A stretch of DNA of 64,000 nt, taken from the NCBI GenBank assembly GCA_039587535.1, contig JBDHIF010000004.1, positions 1 to 64,000 on the forward strand. The letters are read 5' to 3'. Below are positions 7,087 through 15,884 of the stretch, piece by piece. Below the pieces are notes generated by a model. That model was not told where the DNA came from and searched no databases. It was given only the letters and a program-made list of their open reading frames with translations. Numbering within the stretch: the stretch's first letter is position 1; each line of letters begins with the position of its first letter. The stretch comes from JAWLHJ01 sp039587535. Its GTDB lineage: Bacteria; Gemmatimonadota; Gemmatimonadetes; Longimicrobiales; Gaopeijiaceae. The translations under genes were made by a program, and so were the position numbers.

Positions 7087-8328
7087 GTGCAAATCGCCCC
7101 CTCCTTTATCGACCCCCTCATCGCACTGGGGCTCGGATTGCTCGTCGGGCTGCAGAAGGAGCGCACCGCCTCTCCCGTCGCGGGGCTCAAGACGTTCGGC
7201 CTGGCCACCCTGTTCGGCGCGGTGGCCGCGACCCTCGCTCCGACGCTCGGAGGTTGGATCGTGGCCGCCGGGCTCCTCGGCATCGTGGGTGTGCTGGCTA
7301 TCGGAAACGCCATTCAGGCGCACGAGGCCGAGGCGAAGCCCGGCCAGACGACCGAAGTCGCCATGCTGGTCATGTACCTGGTGGGCGCCCTGACGGTCTT
7401 AGGGCCGCGGTCCTTGGCTATCGTTCTGGGAGGCGCGGTCGCCGTCTTGCTGCATCTGCGGGAGGAGCTCAAGGGACTCGTGGCGCGGATGAGCGACAAG
7501 GATGTCCGGGCGATCATGCAGTTCGTCGTCATCTCCCTGGTGATCCTACCGGTCCTGCCAGACCGGACCTTCGGTCCGTTCGCAGTGCTGAACCCGCACA
7601 ACATCTGGTTGATGGTCGTGCTGATCGTGGGGCTGAACCTCATCGGGTACGCAGCATTCCGCTGGACGGGCGATCGCCAGGGTACGGCTGTGGCCGGCCT
7701 GCTCGGCGGGGTCATCTCGAGCACCGCCACGACCCTGGCCTACGCTCGAAACGCCAAATCAGGTGATGTCACGCCGCAGACGGCCGCCACAATCATCTGG
7801 CTCGCGGCTGGCGTGGTGTTCATACGCATCCTCATCGAGATCGGCGCCGTCGCTCCGGGCTTCCTTTCGTCCGCCGCCCCGCCCTTGCTGGTCCTGCTCG
7901 GACTCTTCTCGGTCGGCGCGGTCATACTCTGGCGAGGGGTGGACGCGGTCTCCGGCTCGACCCTGGAGCCACGAAATCCGACCCACCTCCGCTCGGCGAT
8001 CGCCTTTGGTGGTCTCTACGCCGGTATTCTGTTCGCCGTGGCCGCAGCGGAGGCCACCCTGGGGAGCCACGGGCTCTACGCCACCGCATTCCTGTCGGGC
8101 CTCACCGACATCGATGCCATCACGCTTTCCACCTCACGTCTGGTGGCCGACGGCCGCCTCGATGCAGGAGTCGGATGGCGTCTCATCGTCGTCGCAAGCC
8201 TGTCCAACCTCACGTTCAAGCTTGGGATCGCATGGGTCCTTGGGGGTCGGAAGCTCGTGGGCAGACTGGCGGGGGTCGCCGGCGTCGTGGCGTTGGTGGG
8301 CGTCGGGCTCGTCGTATTATGGAGGTGA
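7087..8328 (+). CDS. MgtC/SapB-like, DUF4010 membrane protein
   Basis: A 413-residue polytopic membrane protein. The N-terminal third (IDPLIALGLGLLVGLQKERT...GLKTFGLATLFGA) is the conserved MgtC/SapB-type segment. The remainder is the DUF4010 region with conserved LLGGVISSTATTLAYARNAK and SGLTDIDAITLSTSRL. The function of the family is unknown; a transport or membrane-potential role is only inference. GTG at 7087 is preferred because AGAGG lies 8 bases before it. It is divergent from the initiator tRNA. Confidence 0.8.
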   Translation: MQIAPSFIDPLIALGLGLLVGLQKERTASPVAGLKTFGLATLFGAVAATLAPTLGGWIVAAGLLGIVGVLAIGNAIQAHEAEAKPGQTTEVAMLVMYLVGALTVLGPRSLAIVLGGAVAVLLHLREELKGLVARMSDKDVRAIMQFVVISLVILPVLPDRTFGPFAVLNPHNIWLMVVLIVGLNLIGYAAFRWTGDRQGTAVAGLLGGVISSTATTLAYARNAKSGDVTPQTAATIIWLAAGVVFIRILIEIGAVAPGFLSSAAPPLLVLLGLFSVGAVILWRGVDAVSGSTLEPRNPTHLRSAIAFGGLYAGILFAVAAAEATLGSHGLYATAFLSGLTDIDAITLSTSRLVADGRLDAGVGWRLIVVASLSNLTFKLGIAWVLGGRKLVGRLAGVAGVVALVGVGLVVLWR

Positions 8329-8423
8329 TGATGCATGGCTCATGGTCAGCGCGCCGGGACTACCCCCGTCAGGGCCGGGTAGAGTTCGGCGAGCGTGCGA
8401 AGGGAGATTAGGAGGGAGTTCCG

Positions 8424-8768
8424 ATGGTCGATCTGGTTGCAGCGACGTGTGAAGCTTGTCGGCCCGACGCCGACCCCGTGTCCGCGGAAGAACGGAAGAC
8501 GTTCCTTGCCCAGGTGTCGGACTGGGACATCGTCGATGTGGACGACGTGTCGCAGCTGCGCCGAGTGTTTCTGTTTCCGGACTTCGAGGAGGCCATGGCG
8601 TTCACGGATGACGTGGGGGCGCTCGCCGAGGAAGAAGGGCACCACCCGGCGATCCTCACCGAGTACGGCAAGGTCACGGTCCGATGGTGGACCCACGCTA
8701 TCGGTGGGCTCCACAAGAACGACTTCATCATGGCTGCCAAGGTCGACGAGCTTTTCGAAGACCTCTGA
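8424..8768 (+). CDS. phhB: 4a-hydroxytetrahydrobiopterin dehydratase
   Basis: Pterin-4a-carbinolamine dehydratase dehydrates 4a-hydroxy-tetrahydropterin formed by aromatic amino acid hydroxylases, so the cofactor can be recycled. Small single-domain cytoplasmic protein of 114 residues, the usual length. The family motif EGHHPAILTEYGKVTVRWWTH with the catalytic His pair, a second His, and the following D is intact. The start is supported by AGGAGGGAG about 8 bases upstream. No phenylalanine hydroxylase is adjacent, so the partner lies elsewhere or the protein has another role. Confidence 0.9.
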   Translation: MVDLVAATCEACRPDADPVSAEERKTFLAQVSDWDIVDVDDVSQLRRVFLFPDFEEAMAFTDDVGALAEEEGHHPAILTEYGKVTVRWWTHAIGGLHKNDFIMAAKVDELFEDL

Positions 8769-8802
8769 TCGATGGTCGCAACCGGCTGGGCGGCGGACGA
8801 TC

Positions 8803-10086
8803 TCAGCTAGGGGTCGGTGGATCCCCGGCGGCCTGGATTCCGTGCGCCACCTCCGGAATCACGCCCCGGGCCTCGTACACCGGGAGCACCAGGCCTCGGA
8901 GCTCGTCGATTCGCCGCCAGAACCAGAGGGACAGGGCAAGACACCCGCCTCCGCCGAGTGCCACCGCGAGCGGTGCACCGAGCCGAGACGCGACCGCCCC
9001 ACCCGCCAGGCTCCCGATGGGCATCATCCCCATGAAGGCCATCGTGTAAAGGCTCATCACCCGACCCCGCATCTCCTCCCCGACCAGTGTCTGAAGCACG
9101 GTGTTGATGGAGGCGGTCGTCAGCATGAGCCCAAAACCGCCGACAGCCAGCATCACGCACGACACCGCAAGGTTCGTGGAGACCGCGAAGGCGATGACCG
9201 TCGCACCGAAGAACGCGGCTGCCCGGGCAATGAGGCGGCCGAGCCCACGCATGTTGTCCCGGGCCGCCAGGTACAGGCCTCCCGAGAGCGCGCCGGCGCC
9301 TGAGCAGGCGGTGAGGAGCCCCAAGGTCGAGGCATCGCCCCCCAGGATGTCCCTGGCGAACACCGGGAAGAGCACCACGTAGGGAATGCCGAGGAGCGAG
9401 ACCCCGGCGAGCACGGCAAGCAGGTCGCGAATGGGCGGGAATCCGAAGGCGTAGCTGAATCCTTCCCTGATATGCCGCAGGACGGGGCCCGCCGGAGCCC
9501 CGCCACCGCGGGGGAGCCGCATCATGGCCAAGGCGCCCAGGATTCCCACGAAGCTGACTGCGTTCAACACGAAGACCGGGCCCTCTCCCCACCATCCGAT
9601 AAGGACCCCACCCAGTGCCGGTCCGACCAAACGCGCCCCGTTGAACATGGAGGAGTTCAAGGCGATCGCGTTGGGAAGATCCTCCTGCCCATCCACGAGC
9701 TTGACCAAGAGTGCCTGCCTCACAGGGATGTCCACTCCGTTGATGACGCCCACGACCACGGCGAGGACGATGAGGTGCCATACCTCGACCGCGCCGGTGA
9801 TCACCAGGAACGCCAGCACCACAGCTTGTAGCATGGCGAGAGACTGGGTGGTGACGACCATCCGATATCGGCTCCACCGATCGGCCAGCGCTCCCGCGAA
9901 CGGGGCCATGAGAAGGGCCGGAAACTGGCTGGAAAAGCCGATGACACCCAGGAGGAGCGCGGAATCCGTCAGCCTGTACACCAGCCAGCTCATCGCCACC
10001 TGCTGCATCCAGGTGCCGACCAGCGAGATTCCCTGGCCGGTGAAGAAGAGCCGGAGGTTTCGGTGACGGAGCGCCCTGAGCGCCAT
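8803..10086 (-). CDS. MFS transporter (MFS_3/EntS-like)
   Basis: About 427 residues, 12 hydrophobic segments, with the MFS loop motif GALADRWSRYRMV between TM2 and TM3 and a second-half counterpart. The sequence style (NLRLFFTGQGISLVGTWMQQ) is that of the MFS_3 exporters related to EntS and macrolide exporters. The substrate is unknown. The frame extends upstream to a GTG at 10197, but that would nearly touch the divergent tRNA-Pro. ATG 10086 (or GTG 10104) just before the conserved MALRALRHRN seems likelier; neither has a clear ribosome-binding site. Confidence 0.8.
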   Translation of the reverse strand: MALRALRHRNLRLFFTGQGISLVGTWMQQVAMSWLVYRLTDSALLLGVIGFSSQFPALLMAPFAGALADRWSRYRMVVTTQSLAMLQAVVLAFLVITGAVEVWHLIVLAVVVGVINGVDIPVRQALLVKLVDGQEDLPNAIALNSSMFNGARLVGPALGGVLIGWWGEGPVFVLNAVSFVGILGALAMMRLPRGGGAPAGPVLRHIREGFSYAFGFPPIRDLLAVLAGVSLLGIPYVVLFPVFARDILGGDASTLGLLTACSGAGALSGGLYLAARDNMRGLGRLIARAAAFFGATVIAFAVSTNLAVSCVMLAVGGFGLMLTTASINTVLQTLVGEEMRGRVMSLYTMAFMGMMPIGSLAGGAVASRLGAPLAVALGGGGCLALSLWFWRRIDELRGLVLPVYEARGVIPEVAHGIQAAGDPPTPS

Positions 10087-10203
10087 GCGGATTCGGTTGG
10101 ACACGTCGGACGCTAACGGGTACGGGAAGCGGCGGGGAAGCCCAACGTCGCTCGGCCCGGCGGGCTTCCCGCCACCGCGCAATACCTGTAGCTTCACCGT
10201 CCA

Positions 10204-10277
10204 CGGGACGTGGCGCAGCCCGGTAGCGCACCTGAATGGGGTTCAGGGGGTCGCCGGTTCGAATCCGGCCGTCCCGA
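10204..10277 (+). tRNA. tRNA-Pro(GGG)
   Basis: Acceptor CGGGACG/CGTCCCG, anticodon stem CCTGA/TCAGG around ATGGGGT (anticodon GGG), A discriminator. Lies outside the main array and on the opposite strand. Confidence 0.95.
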
Positions 10278-10278
10278 T

Positions 10279-10320
10279 GAAGGCCTCGCAACCAGCATTG
10301 GTTGTGAGGCCTTCTTTGTC
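10279..10320 (+). terminator. Terminator of tRNA-Pro(GGG)
   Basis: A 16-bp stem (GAAGGCCTCGCAACCA with TGGTTGTGAGGCCTTC, one G-U pair) starts two bases after the tRNA and is followed by TTTGTCTT. Confidence 0.85.
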
Positions 10321-10831
10321 TTCAGTTTCATCCGGGCGATTCCCTGGGGGGTCTCGTGGACCCAGTGCCGCGTAATGCTCACGGGGTGGTACGGCCTCGG
10401 TACCGGGTTGGAGGCCGCACGAAAGCTGCACGGGACGGACGCCCTCCAGGACGCCGCGGAACGCCGGCCGTTTTTCACGCACTCCGGGCGGACGTCGAGA
10501 TGGTCCTGGCCGAAGCCGACCTGGAGATCGCCGCCATGTACCGGCCCCTAGCACCAAAGGAATCACATGTCGTCTTCGACGTCGGCAGACCCTGTTCGAG
10601 CGCACGGTCTCCGAGGTCCTCCGCCTCCGTGGAGCTGACACACCGCTGAGCAGCGATCCGACGCTCGGGCGCTCGATTCGCCTCCGCAATCCCTACGTCG
10701 ATCCGATGAACATCCTCCAGGAGGATCTTCTGCGCCGGTGGAGAGCGGAGGAATGCCCCGATGGCCCCCTCTTGGACGGGCTGCTCGCAACGGTGAACGG
10801 CATCGCGCGGGGCCTTCAAGACACGGGGTAG
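10321..10831 (+). pseudogene. ppc: PEP carboxylase C-terminal remnant, multiply frameshifted
   Basis: Three pieces of the C-terminus of phosphoenolpyruvate carboxylase lie in order but in three different frames. First comes RAIPWGVSWTQCRVMLTGWY (about 10330-10480), then ADVEMVLAEADLEIAAMY (about 10490-10550), then RSIRLRNPYVDPMNILQEDL through the family-typical end NGIARGLQDTG and a TAG at 10829-10831. The intact enzyme is about 900 residues; only the last ~165 remain. The remnant begins directly after the tRNA-Pro terminator, so the 5' part was lost when this junction formed. It cannot make an active enzyme. Confidence 0.85.
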
Positions 10832-10835
10832 CCCT

Positions 10836-11471
10836 CTATCCCACCGCCCGCCCCTTCCGAGCCACGTACTCGCGCTTGCCGACCCGCAGGGAAAAGGCCT
10901 GACTCACCACCCAGGGGGTCAGAAGCCTCTCCACGTGAGCTGGCAAGAGCGGAGCTCCGGCAGCCCGCGGTGAGCCCACGAGCTCCTCCTCCACGCGATC
11001 GACGCTCAGCATGGTAGAACGGACGTGGCGCATGGTATCCGCGCTCGCGCTCGATACCCACGCATACAAGAGAGCTCCGGGGGCGGTGATCTCCGCCAGA
11101 CGCTCGATGAGCGCGACGCGCTCCGGGGGAGTCAGCCGATCCAGAATCCCCCAGGCCAGGACCACGTCATAGGGGTGATCCGGATGCACAGGGAGGGTTG
11201 CGGGATCCGCCGGCTGGTCCGCGGCCGGGTCGTCACCCGGAACGAGACCGACGAACCGAATGATCCGAGCGTACGGAGCAAGAACCTCCATCTGCTTGTT
11301 GCCTCCCTCGCCCAGGTCCAGAATGGAATGACTGCCATCCCGGCGCATGCCTTGGAAGAGGGCAGCAAGGCCGGGCGATGCCCGAGCGACGGACGAGGTC
11401 GCCCGCACGACCTCTCCCTCCCCCGCACGAGCCTCCTCCGCGCCCGCACGAATTCGTGACAGCCACCCCAT
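10836..11471 (-). CDS. Methyltransferase-like protein of unknown function
   Basis: A 211-residue protein with the layout of a class I Rossmann methyltransferase: HSILDLGEGGNKQMEVLAPY at the position of motif I (about residues 48-67), PYDVVLAWGILDRLTPPERV as the motif IV region, and APGALLYAWVSS as motif VI. The motif I glycines are reduced compared with the usual GxGxG, so SAM binding is uncertain. It ends 4 bases from the convergent ppc remnant. It starts 14 bases after the bactofilin stop, so the two form a likely operon with bactofilin first. Confidence 0.5.
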   Translation of the reverse strand: MGWLSRIRAGAEEARAGEGEVVRATSSVARASPGLAALFQGMRRDGSHSILDLGEGGNKQMEVLAPYARIIRFVGLVPGDDPAADQPADPATLPVHPDHPYDVVLAWGILDRLTPPERVALIERLAEITAPGALLYAWVSSASADTMRHVRSTMLSVDRVEEELVGSPRAAGAPLLPAHVERLLTPWVVSQAFSLRVGKREYVARKGRAVG

Positions 11472-11485
11472 GGGAGCTGGCCCGC

Positions 11486-12028
11486 CTATGCGCCGGCGCG
11501 GCTCGCCCCGGAAGCCGTGTCTTTACCTTTCATCTCTGTCGCCGCAGCGCCATCCGAGGACGCCGAGCCAGCGGACTTCTCGGGGGCCGGCGTCGTCGGG
11601 GCGCTCGCCGACCCGGTGGCCGTGGCACCCATGTCCACGAGACCCCTAAATCTGGCTCCGTCCTCGAGCACCACGCGGGGCGACTTGATATCGCCGTGGA
11701 CCTCGGCGGAGCCACGAAGGATGATCTGCTCCTGCCCGGTCAGGTCGCCTTGCACCCTCCCCTCGATCGTGATGACACGGCCGATGATATCGGCCTTTAC
11801 GCGCCCCTCGCTCCCCACGCTCACCATGTGCTTCTCCAGAGTGACCGAGCCATCGACCTCACCCTGGATGAGGAGGTCCTCACTGCCCGTCACATCTCCC
11901 TTGATTCTGATGGAGGGCCCGATCGTGGCCCGGACTCCACCACCGGAAGGCTTCCGCGAAGAGCCGGCGCTGTGGGTCTGCGGGTCTGTCGATGGTTGGG
12001 CTGCCGATCCCTCTTCCTTCTTCCACAT
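11486..12028 (-). CDS. Bactofilin (polymer-forming cytoskeletal protein)
   Basis: A 180-residue protein with a central bactofilin beta-helix (about residues 33-130) made of short repeats such as IRIKGDVTGSEDLLIQGEVD and VITIEGRVQGDLTGQEQIIL, between disordered Ser/Pro/Ala-rich tails. Bactofilins polymerise without nucleotide into membrane-associated filaments that position cell-envelope enzymes. The gene precedes the methyltransferase-like gene by 14 bases. Lack of a transmembrane segment and the N-terminal MWKKEEG fit a cytoplasmic filament. Confidence 0.9.
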   Translation of the reverse strand: MWKKEEGSAAQPSTDPQTHSAGSSRKPSGGGVRATIGPSIRIKGDVTGSEDLLIQGEVDGSVTLEKHMVSVGSEGRVKADIIGRVITIEGRVQGDLTGQEQIILRGSAEVHGDIKSPRVVLEDGARFRGLVDMGATATGSASAPTTPAPEKSAGSASSDGAAATEMKGKDTASGASRAGA

Positions 12029-12220
12029 GATTCCCCCGGGTTGGTGGCCAACGGCTATCGCGAGCCGCCTGGTGTCTGTCTATCGAGAGGGGGTGCAACA
12101 AGCTTGCCAAACGCCCGCTGAACGTCGTGTTGCACTCGCACCCGGACCCCGCACCCTCGGGACCCGGCACCCTCGGTCCTAGATTCCTCCCTTCGACAAC
12201 CTATACCGGACGGCCCGGCC

Positions 12221-14062
12221 TTGGCTCTAGTCAGCGCACAGAACCTCACCATCGCCTTCGGTGGCAGACCACTGCTGGAGGACGCGGCGCTCCAGATCGA
12301 CCGGGGCGAGCGGGTCGGGCTCGTGGGACGCAACGGTGAGGGCAAGTCCACCTTGCTGGGGATTCTTTCGGGATCGGTCCATCAAGACGCCGGCACCGTC
12401 TCACTGGAATCGGGAGCACGCATCTCCCTCCTCCCGCAAGACGTTCCCGATGGGCTCCCGGACACGGTGGAGGAAGTCATCGCGTCCGGCGTTCCCGGGC
12501 ACGTGCGCGGTACCGCCGGAGCCGACCATCACGACGTCCAGCGACAGGCGTCCCTCATGGAGCTCGATCCCCGGGCGCCATTCGCCTCGTTGTCCGGCGG
12601 GCAGAAGCGCCGCGCCCTTCTGGGACGAGCGTTGGTTTCCGAGCCGGACCTCCTTCTCCTCGACGAGCCCACGAACCACCTGGACCTCGAGAGCATCGAA
12701 TGGCTCGAGGGATTCCTTCGCCGATTCGACGGCAGCCTCCTGTTCGTGACGCACGACCGCACGTTTCTGCAGGCCCTGGCGACACGGATCGTAGAGCTCG
12801 ATCGCGGGCACCTTACGTCCTGGGTGTGTGGATATGGTCAGTACCTGGAGCGCAAGCAGGACCTGCTCCGGGCCGAGGAGAAGCGCTGGGCCGAGTTCGA
12901 CCGGAAGCTATCAGAGGAAGAGGCCTGGATTCGCCGCGGAATCAAAGCCCGCCGCACCCGCAACGAGGGCCGCGTCCGTGCGCTGCAAGCCATGCGGAAG
13001 GAGCGTGCCAGGCGACGGGAGCGCGTCGGGGAGGTCCGTATGAGCATCCAGGAGACCCAGCGCTCCGGCACACGGGTCCTCGTGGCGAAGGACGTATCCT
13101 TCGGGTACGGGACTGGCGCCCCGCTGATCCAGAATTTCTCGACGACCATCGTGCGCGGGGACAAGATCGGGATGATCGGACCGAACGGTGTCGGCAAGAC
13201 GACGCTCATCCAGCTTCTTCTCGGACGCCTCGAGCCCGATGCGGGGACCGTCGAGCACGGGACGTCCCTGCAGGTGCGGTACTTCGACCAGCATCGCGCG
13301 CAGCTCGACGAGGCCGAGACCGTGGCCGAGGCCGTGGGCTTCGGGAGCGACCACGTGGAGGTGGGCGGTGAGCGGAGGCACGTCATGAGCTACCTCCAAG
13401 ACTTCTTGTTCACGTCCGAGCGCGCACGGCAACCGGTACGCTCCCTCTCCGGCGGCGAGCGGAACCGGCTGCTCCTGGCTCGCCTCTTCACCAGGCCGGC
13501 CAACGTGCTGGTGCTGGACGAGCCCACCAACGACTTGGACACGGAGACGCTCGAGCTCCTGGAAAGCAGACTCGTCGCCTTCGGGGGCACGGTCCTCACG
13601 GTGAGCCATGACCGCGCTTTCCTCGACAACGTGTGCACGAGCACGCTCGTGTTCGAGGGCGAGGGACGGGTCAAGGAGTACGTCGGCGGGTACTCCGACT
13701 GGAAGCGGGTCGTCGAGCGGCAGGACCAGGAGCGAGCACTTCGGGACAGAGCCACGGAAGGAAGGGCGTCTGGGACGTCATCGAGCTCCGGCGGCCCCCA
13801 ACCGGATGTCGGGACGGATGGCCACCGCACCCCCCGACCGAAGAAGCTCACCTACAATGATCAACGGGAGCTCGAGCAGCTGCCCGGCCGCATCGAGCGC
13901 CTGGAACGGGAGCTGGCCCTTGTGCACGAGAAGCTGGCGGATCCGGAGTTCTACAGAGGGGACCCCGACCATGTAGCCGAAGCCACTAGACGGGGCCAGG
14001 AGCTCGAGACTGAGATCGAGGCGGCCTTCGAGCGCTGGTCGGCGCTGTCCGAGGGGAGCTGA
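12221..14062 (+). CDS. uup: ABC-F ATPase, Uup type
   Basis: A soluble protein of 613 residues with two ABC domains in tandem and no membrane segments. Domain 1: Walker A GRNGEGKST, signature LSGGQKRR, Walker B LLLLDEPTNHLD. Domain 2: Walker A GPNGVGKTT, signature LSGGERNR, Walker B VLVLDEPTNDLD. The interdomain linker is rich in Arg/Lys/Glu, and the last ~70 residues form the coiled coil typical of Uup. ABC-F proteins act on the ribosome; Uup also binds DNA in E. coli. The start is a TTG at 12221; no strong ribosome-binding site is visible. Confidence 0.9.
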   Translation: MALVSAQNLTIAFGGRPLLEDAALQIDRGERVGLVGRNGEGKSTLLGILSGSVHQDAGTVSLESGARISLLPQDVPDGLPDTVEEVIASGVPGHVRGTAGADHHDVQRQASLMELDPRAPFASLSGGQKRRALLGRALVSEPDLLLLDEPTNHLDLESIEWLEGFLRRFDGSLLFVTHDRTFLQALATRIVELDRGHLTSWVCGYGQYLERKQDLLRAEEKRWAEFDRKLSEEEAWIRRGIKARRTRNEGRVRALQAMRKERARRRERVGEVRMSIQETQRSGTRVLVAKDVSFGYGTGAPLIQNFSTTIVRGDKIGMIGPNGVGKTTLIQLLLGRLEPDAGTVEHGTSLQVRYFDQHRAQLDEAETVAEAVGFGSDHVEVGGERRHVMSYLQDFLFTSERARQPVRSLSGGERNRLLLARLFTRPANVLVLDEPTNDLDTETLELLESRLVAFGGTVLTVSHDRAFLDNVCTSTLVFEGEGRVKEYVGGYSDWKRVVERQDQERALRDRATEGRASGTSSSSGGPQPDVGTDGHRTPRPKKLTYNDQRELEQLPGRIERLERELALVHEKLADPEFYRGDPDHVAEATRRGQELETEIEAAFERWSALSEGS

Positions 14063-14135
14063 TGGGGGGACGCACGGCTGGATGCGAGGGAAGCGCACGC
14101 CCGCGCGGGTGCGCGGCGTACCCGGCAGGGCGTCG

Positions 14136-15218
14136 ATGAGCGGGGGTAGCGAGCCCTCTTGGCTGCTGTACGGAGCATATGGGTACACCGGCCGTCTCAT
14201 CGCCCAGCGCGCGGTCGCCCGTGGCCTGAGACCGACGCTCGCGGGTCGGGACCCCGCACCGACCCGTGCGCTCGCCGAGTCGCTGAGCCTCGAGTGGGTG
14301 GCCTGCGGCCTCGAGGACCCCGGCCCCCTTCGGTACGCCGTCCGCGGATGCGCCGCGGTGCTGAACGCTGCCGGTCCCTTCTCGGCCACCTGGCGTCCGG
14401 TGCTCGCGGCCTGCATGGCCGAGGGGTGTCACTATCTCGACATCACGGGCGAGATCGATGTGCTGGAGGCTATGCAGGGCCTCCGGGAACAGGCCGTCGC
14501 CGCCGGGATGCACGTGCTCCCAGGCGTAGGCTTCGACGTCGTGCCCACCGATTGTGCGGCGGCCATGGTCGCGGCGCGCGTAAGGCACCCCGAAGAGCTC
14601 AGCCTCGCGTTCCGGGTCACCGGAGGACCGAGCCGCGGCACGACGCTCACCACGATCGAGCGACTGGCGTTGGGAAGCGCCGTGCGCCGGGGGGGACAGA
14701 TCGTGCCGGTCCCGCTCGGCGCCATCCGCACGATCATCCCCTTCTCAGACGGTCCCAGGCGGGGCGTCGCCATCCCCTGGGGCGACGTGAGTACCGCGTA
14801 CCATTCCACAGGCATCCCGAACGTGACGGTGTACGGGGTGCTACCCCCGGGGCTGCCACTCGGCGGCCGAGCCGCCGGGGCACTCCTGAAAGTGCCCGTG
14901 GCCCGGCGTTGGGCAGAGTGGAGTGCAAGGCGCTGGGTTTTCGGGCCGAGCCCGAGAGAGCTCGCCGAAGGTCACGTCCAAGTCCGCGCGGAGGTGCGGG
15001 ACGCCTCGGGACGGACGGCTGCGGTGGAGATCGTCGGCCCGAACCCATACACGCTCACCGCCGATGCCGCCGTCGCCGCGCTGGAAGCCGTTCTGAACGG
15101 TCTGCTCGTCGGGCCGGGGGTCCATACCCCGTCCCAGGCCTTCGGCCCCGACTTCGTGCTCCAGCTTCCCGGGGTGCGGATCACACCTGCCGCCGCACCT
15201 GCCATCGGTCGAGATTAG
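14136..15218 (+). CDS. Saccharopine-dehydrogenase-like NAD(P) oxidoreductase
   Basis: A 360-residue protein. The N-terminal Rossmann motif is SWLLYGAYGYTGRLIAQRAV with GAYGYTG in place of GxGxxG, as in the trans-acting enoyl reductase/saccharopine dehydrogenase-like group. It continues with VLNAAGPFSATWRPVLAACM and CHYLDITGEIDVLEAM, both conserved there. The substrate is unknown; lipid or polyketide reduction is known for some relatives. ATG 14136 is preferred over upstream starts because it abuts the conserved strand. It follows the ABC-F gene by about 70 bases on the same strand. Confidence 0.75.
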   Translation: MSGGSEPSWLLYGAYGYTGRLIAQRAVARGLRPTLAGRDPAPTRALAESLSLEWVACGLEDPGPLRYAVRGCAAVLNAAGPFSATWRPVLAACMAEGCHYLDITGEIDVLEAMQGLREQAVAAGMHVLPGVGFDVVPTDCAAAMVAARVRHPEELSLAFRVTGGPSRGTTLTTIERLALGSAVRRGGQIVPVPLGAIRTIIPFSDGPRRGVAIPWGDVSTAYHSTGIPNVTVYGVLPPGLPLGGRAAGALLKVPVARRWAEWSARRWVFGPSPRELAEGHVQVRAEVRDASGRTAAVEIVGPNPYTLTADAAVAALEAVLNGLLVGPGVHTPSQAFGPDFVLQLPGVRITPAAAPAIGRD

Positions 15219-15243
15219 TATTGCCCTGTGACACCCGACCCGC

Positions 15244-15882
15244 GTGGAGCTTCATCCGGTCGTGACTGAATTGGATACTCATCCGACATCCGAGCCTCAG
15301 CAGCGCTATCGGCTAGCGCTGTTCCCGCTCCCCGTCGTGCTCCTACCCGGCACGTCCATGCCCCTCCATATCTTCGAGCCCCGCTACAGGCAGATGGTAC
15401 AGGACTGCCTGTCTTCGGATCGGCGCTTCGGGCTGGTCTATCATGATTCCGATCGGCAGGGTCCCTTTTTGAGCGAGGAGGGGCGCATCGGCTGCGTTGC
15501 GGAGATCCGATTGCACAAGGCGCTGCAGGACGGACGCTCCCTCATCGAGATCCATGGCATCGAACGCTTCCGGATCGTGGACGGCATCGAATCGGACGCA
15601 CCCTACTACGAAGCGTTGGTCAGCGGATATCGCGACACGGATGACGACGTGCTACTCGCGTCCCGGCGCAGGACCTCAATCCAGCTTTTCAACGAGGTGG
15701 TGGCCACACTGGCGGATCCCCCCGAGCGTCTCCCGAAGCTGGAGGATGACGAGGAGGTCTCCTTCCTCCTGGCACGGACCATCGGCGTCGACCCGTCCTG
15801 GCATCAACGGCTCCTCGAGTCCACTGACGAGCGCGCCCGTCTGGACGAGCTGGATCGGGTCTTCCGAGCGGCTCTGGAGTAG
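15244..15882 (+). CDS. Lon N-terminal (substrate-binding) domain protein
   Basis: A stand-alone LON_substr_bdg domain of 212 residues: LFPLPVVLLPGTSMPLHIFE, RYRQMVQDCLSSDRRFGLVY and GRSLIEIHGIERFRIVDGI match the N-terminal domain of Lon. The ATPase and protease domains are absent. Such proteins are common; their role is not established and may be substrate recognition or regulation. GTG 15244 starts 25 bases after the preceding stop; a GTG about 18 bases later is an alternative. It ends 2 bases from the convergent creatininase gene. Confidence 0.85.
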   Translation: MELHPVVTELDTHPTSEPQQRYRLALFPLPVVLLPGTSMPLHIFEPRYRQMVQDCLSSDRRFGLVYHDSDRQGPFLSEEGRIGCVAEIRLHKALQDGRSLIEIHGIERFRIVDGIESDAPYYEALVSGYRDTDDDVLLASRRRTSIQLFNEVVATLADPPERLPKLEDDEEVSFLLARTIGVDPSWHQRLLESTDERARLDELDRVFRAALE

Positions 15883-15884
15883 GA

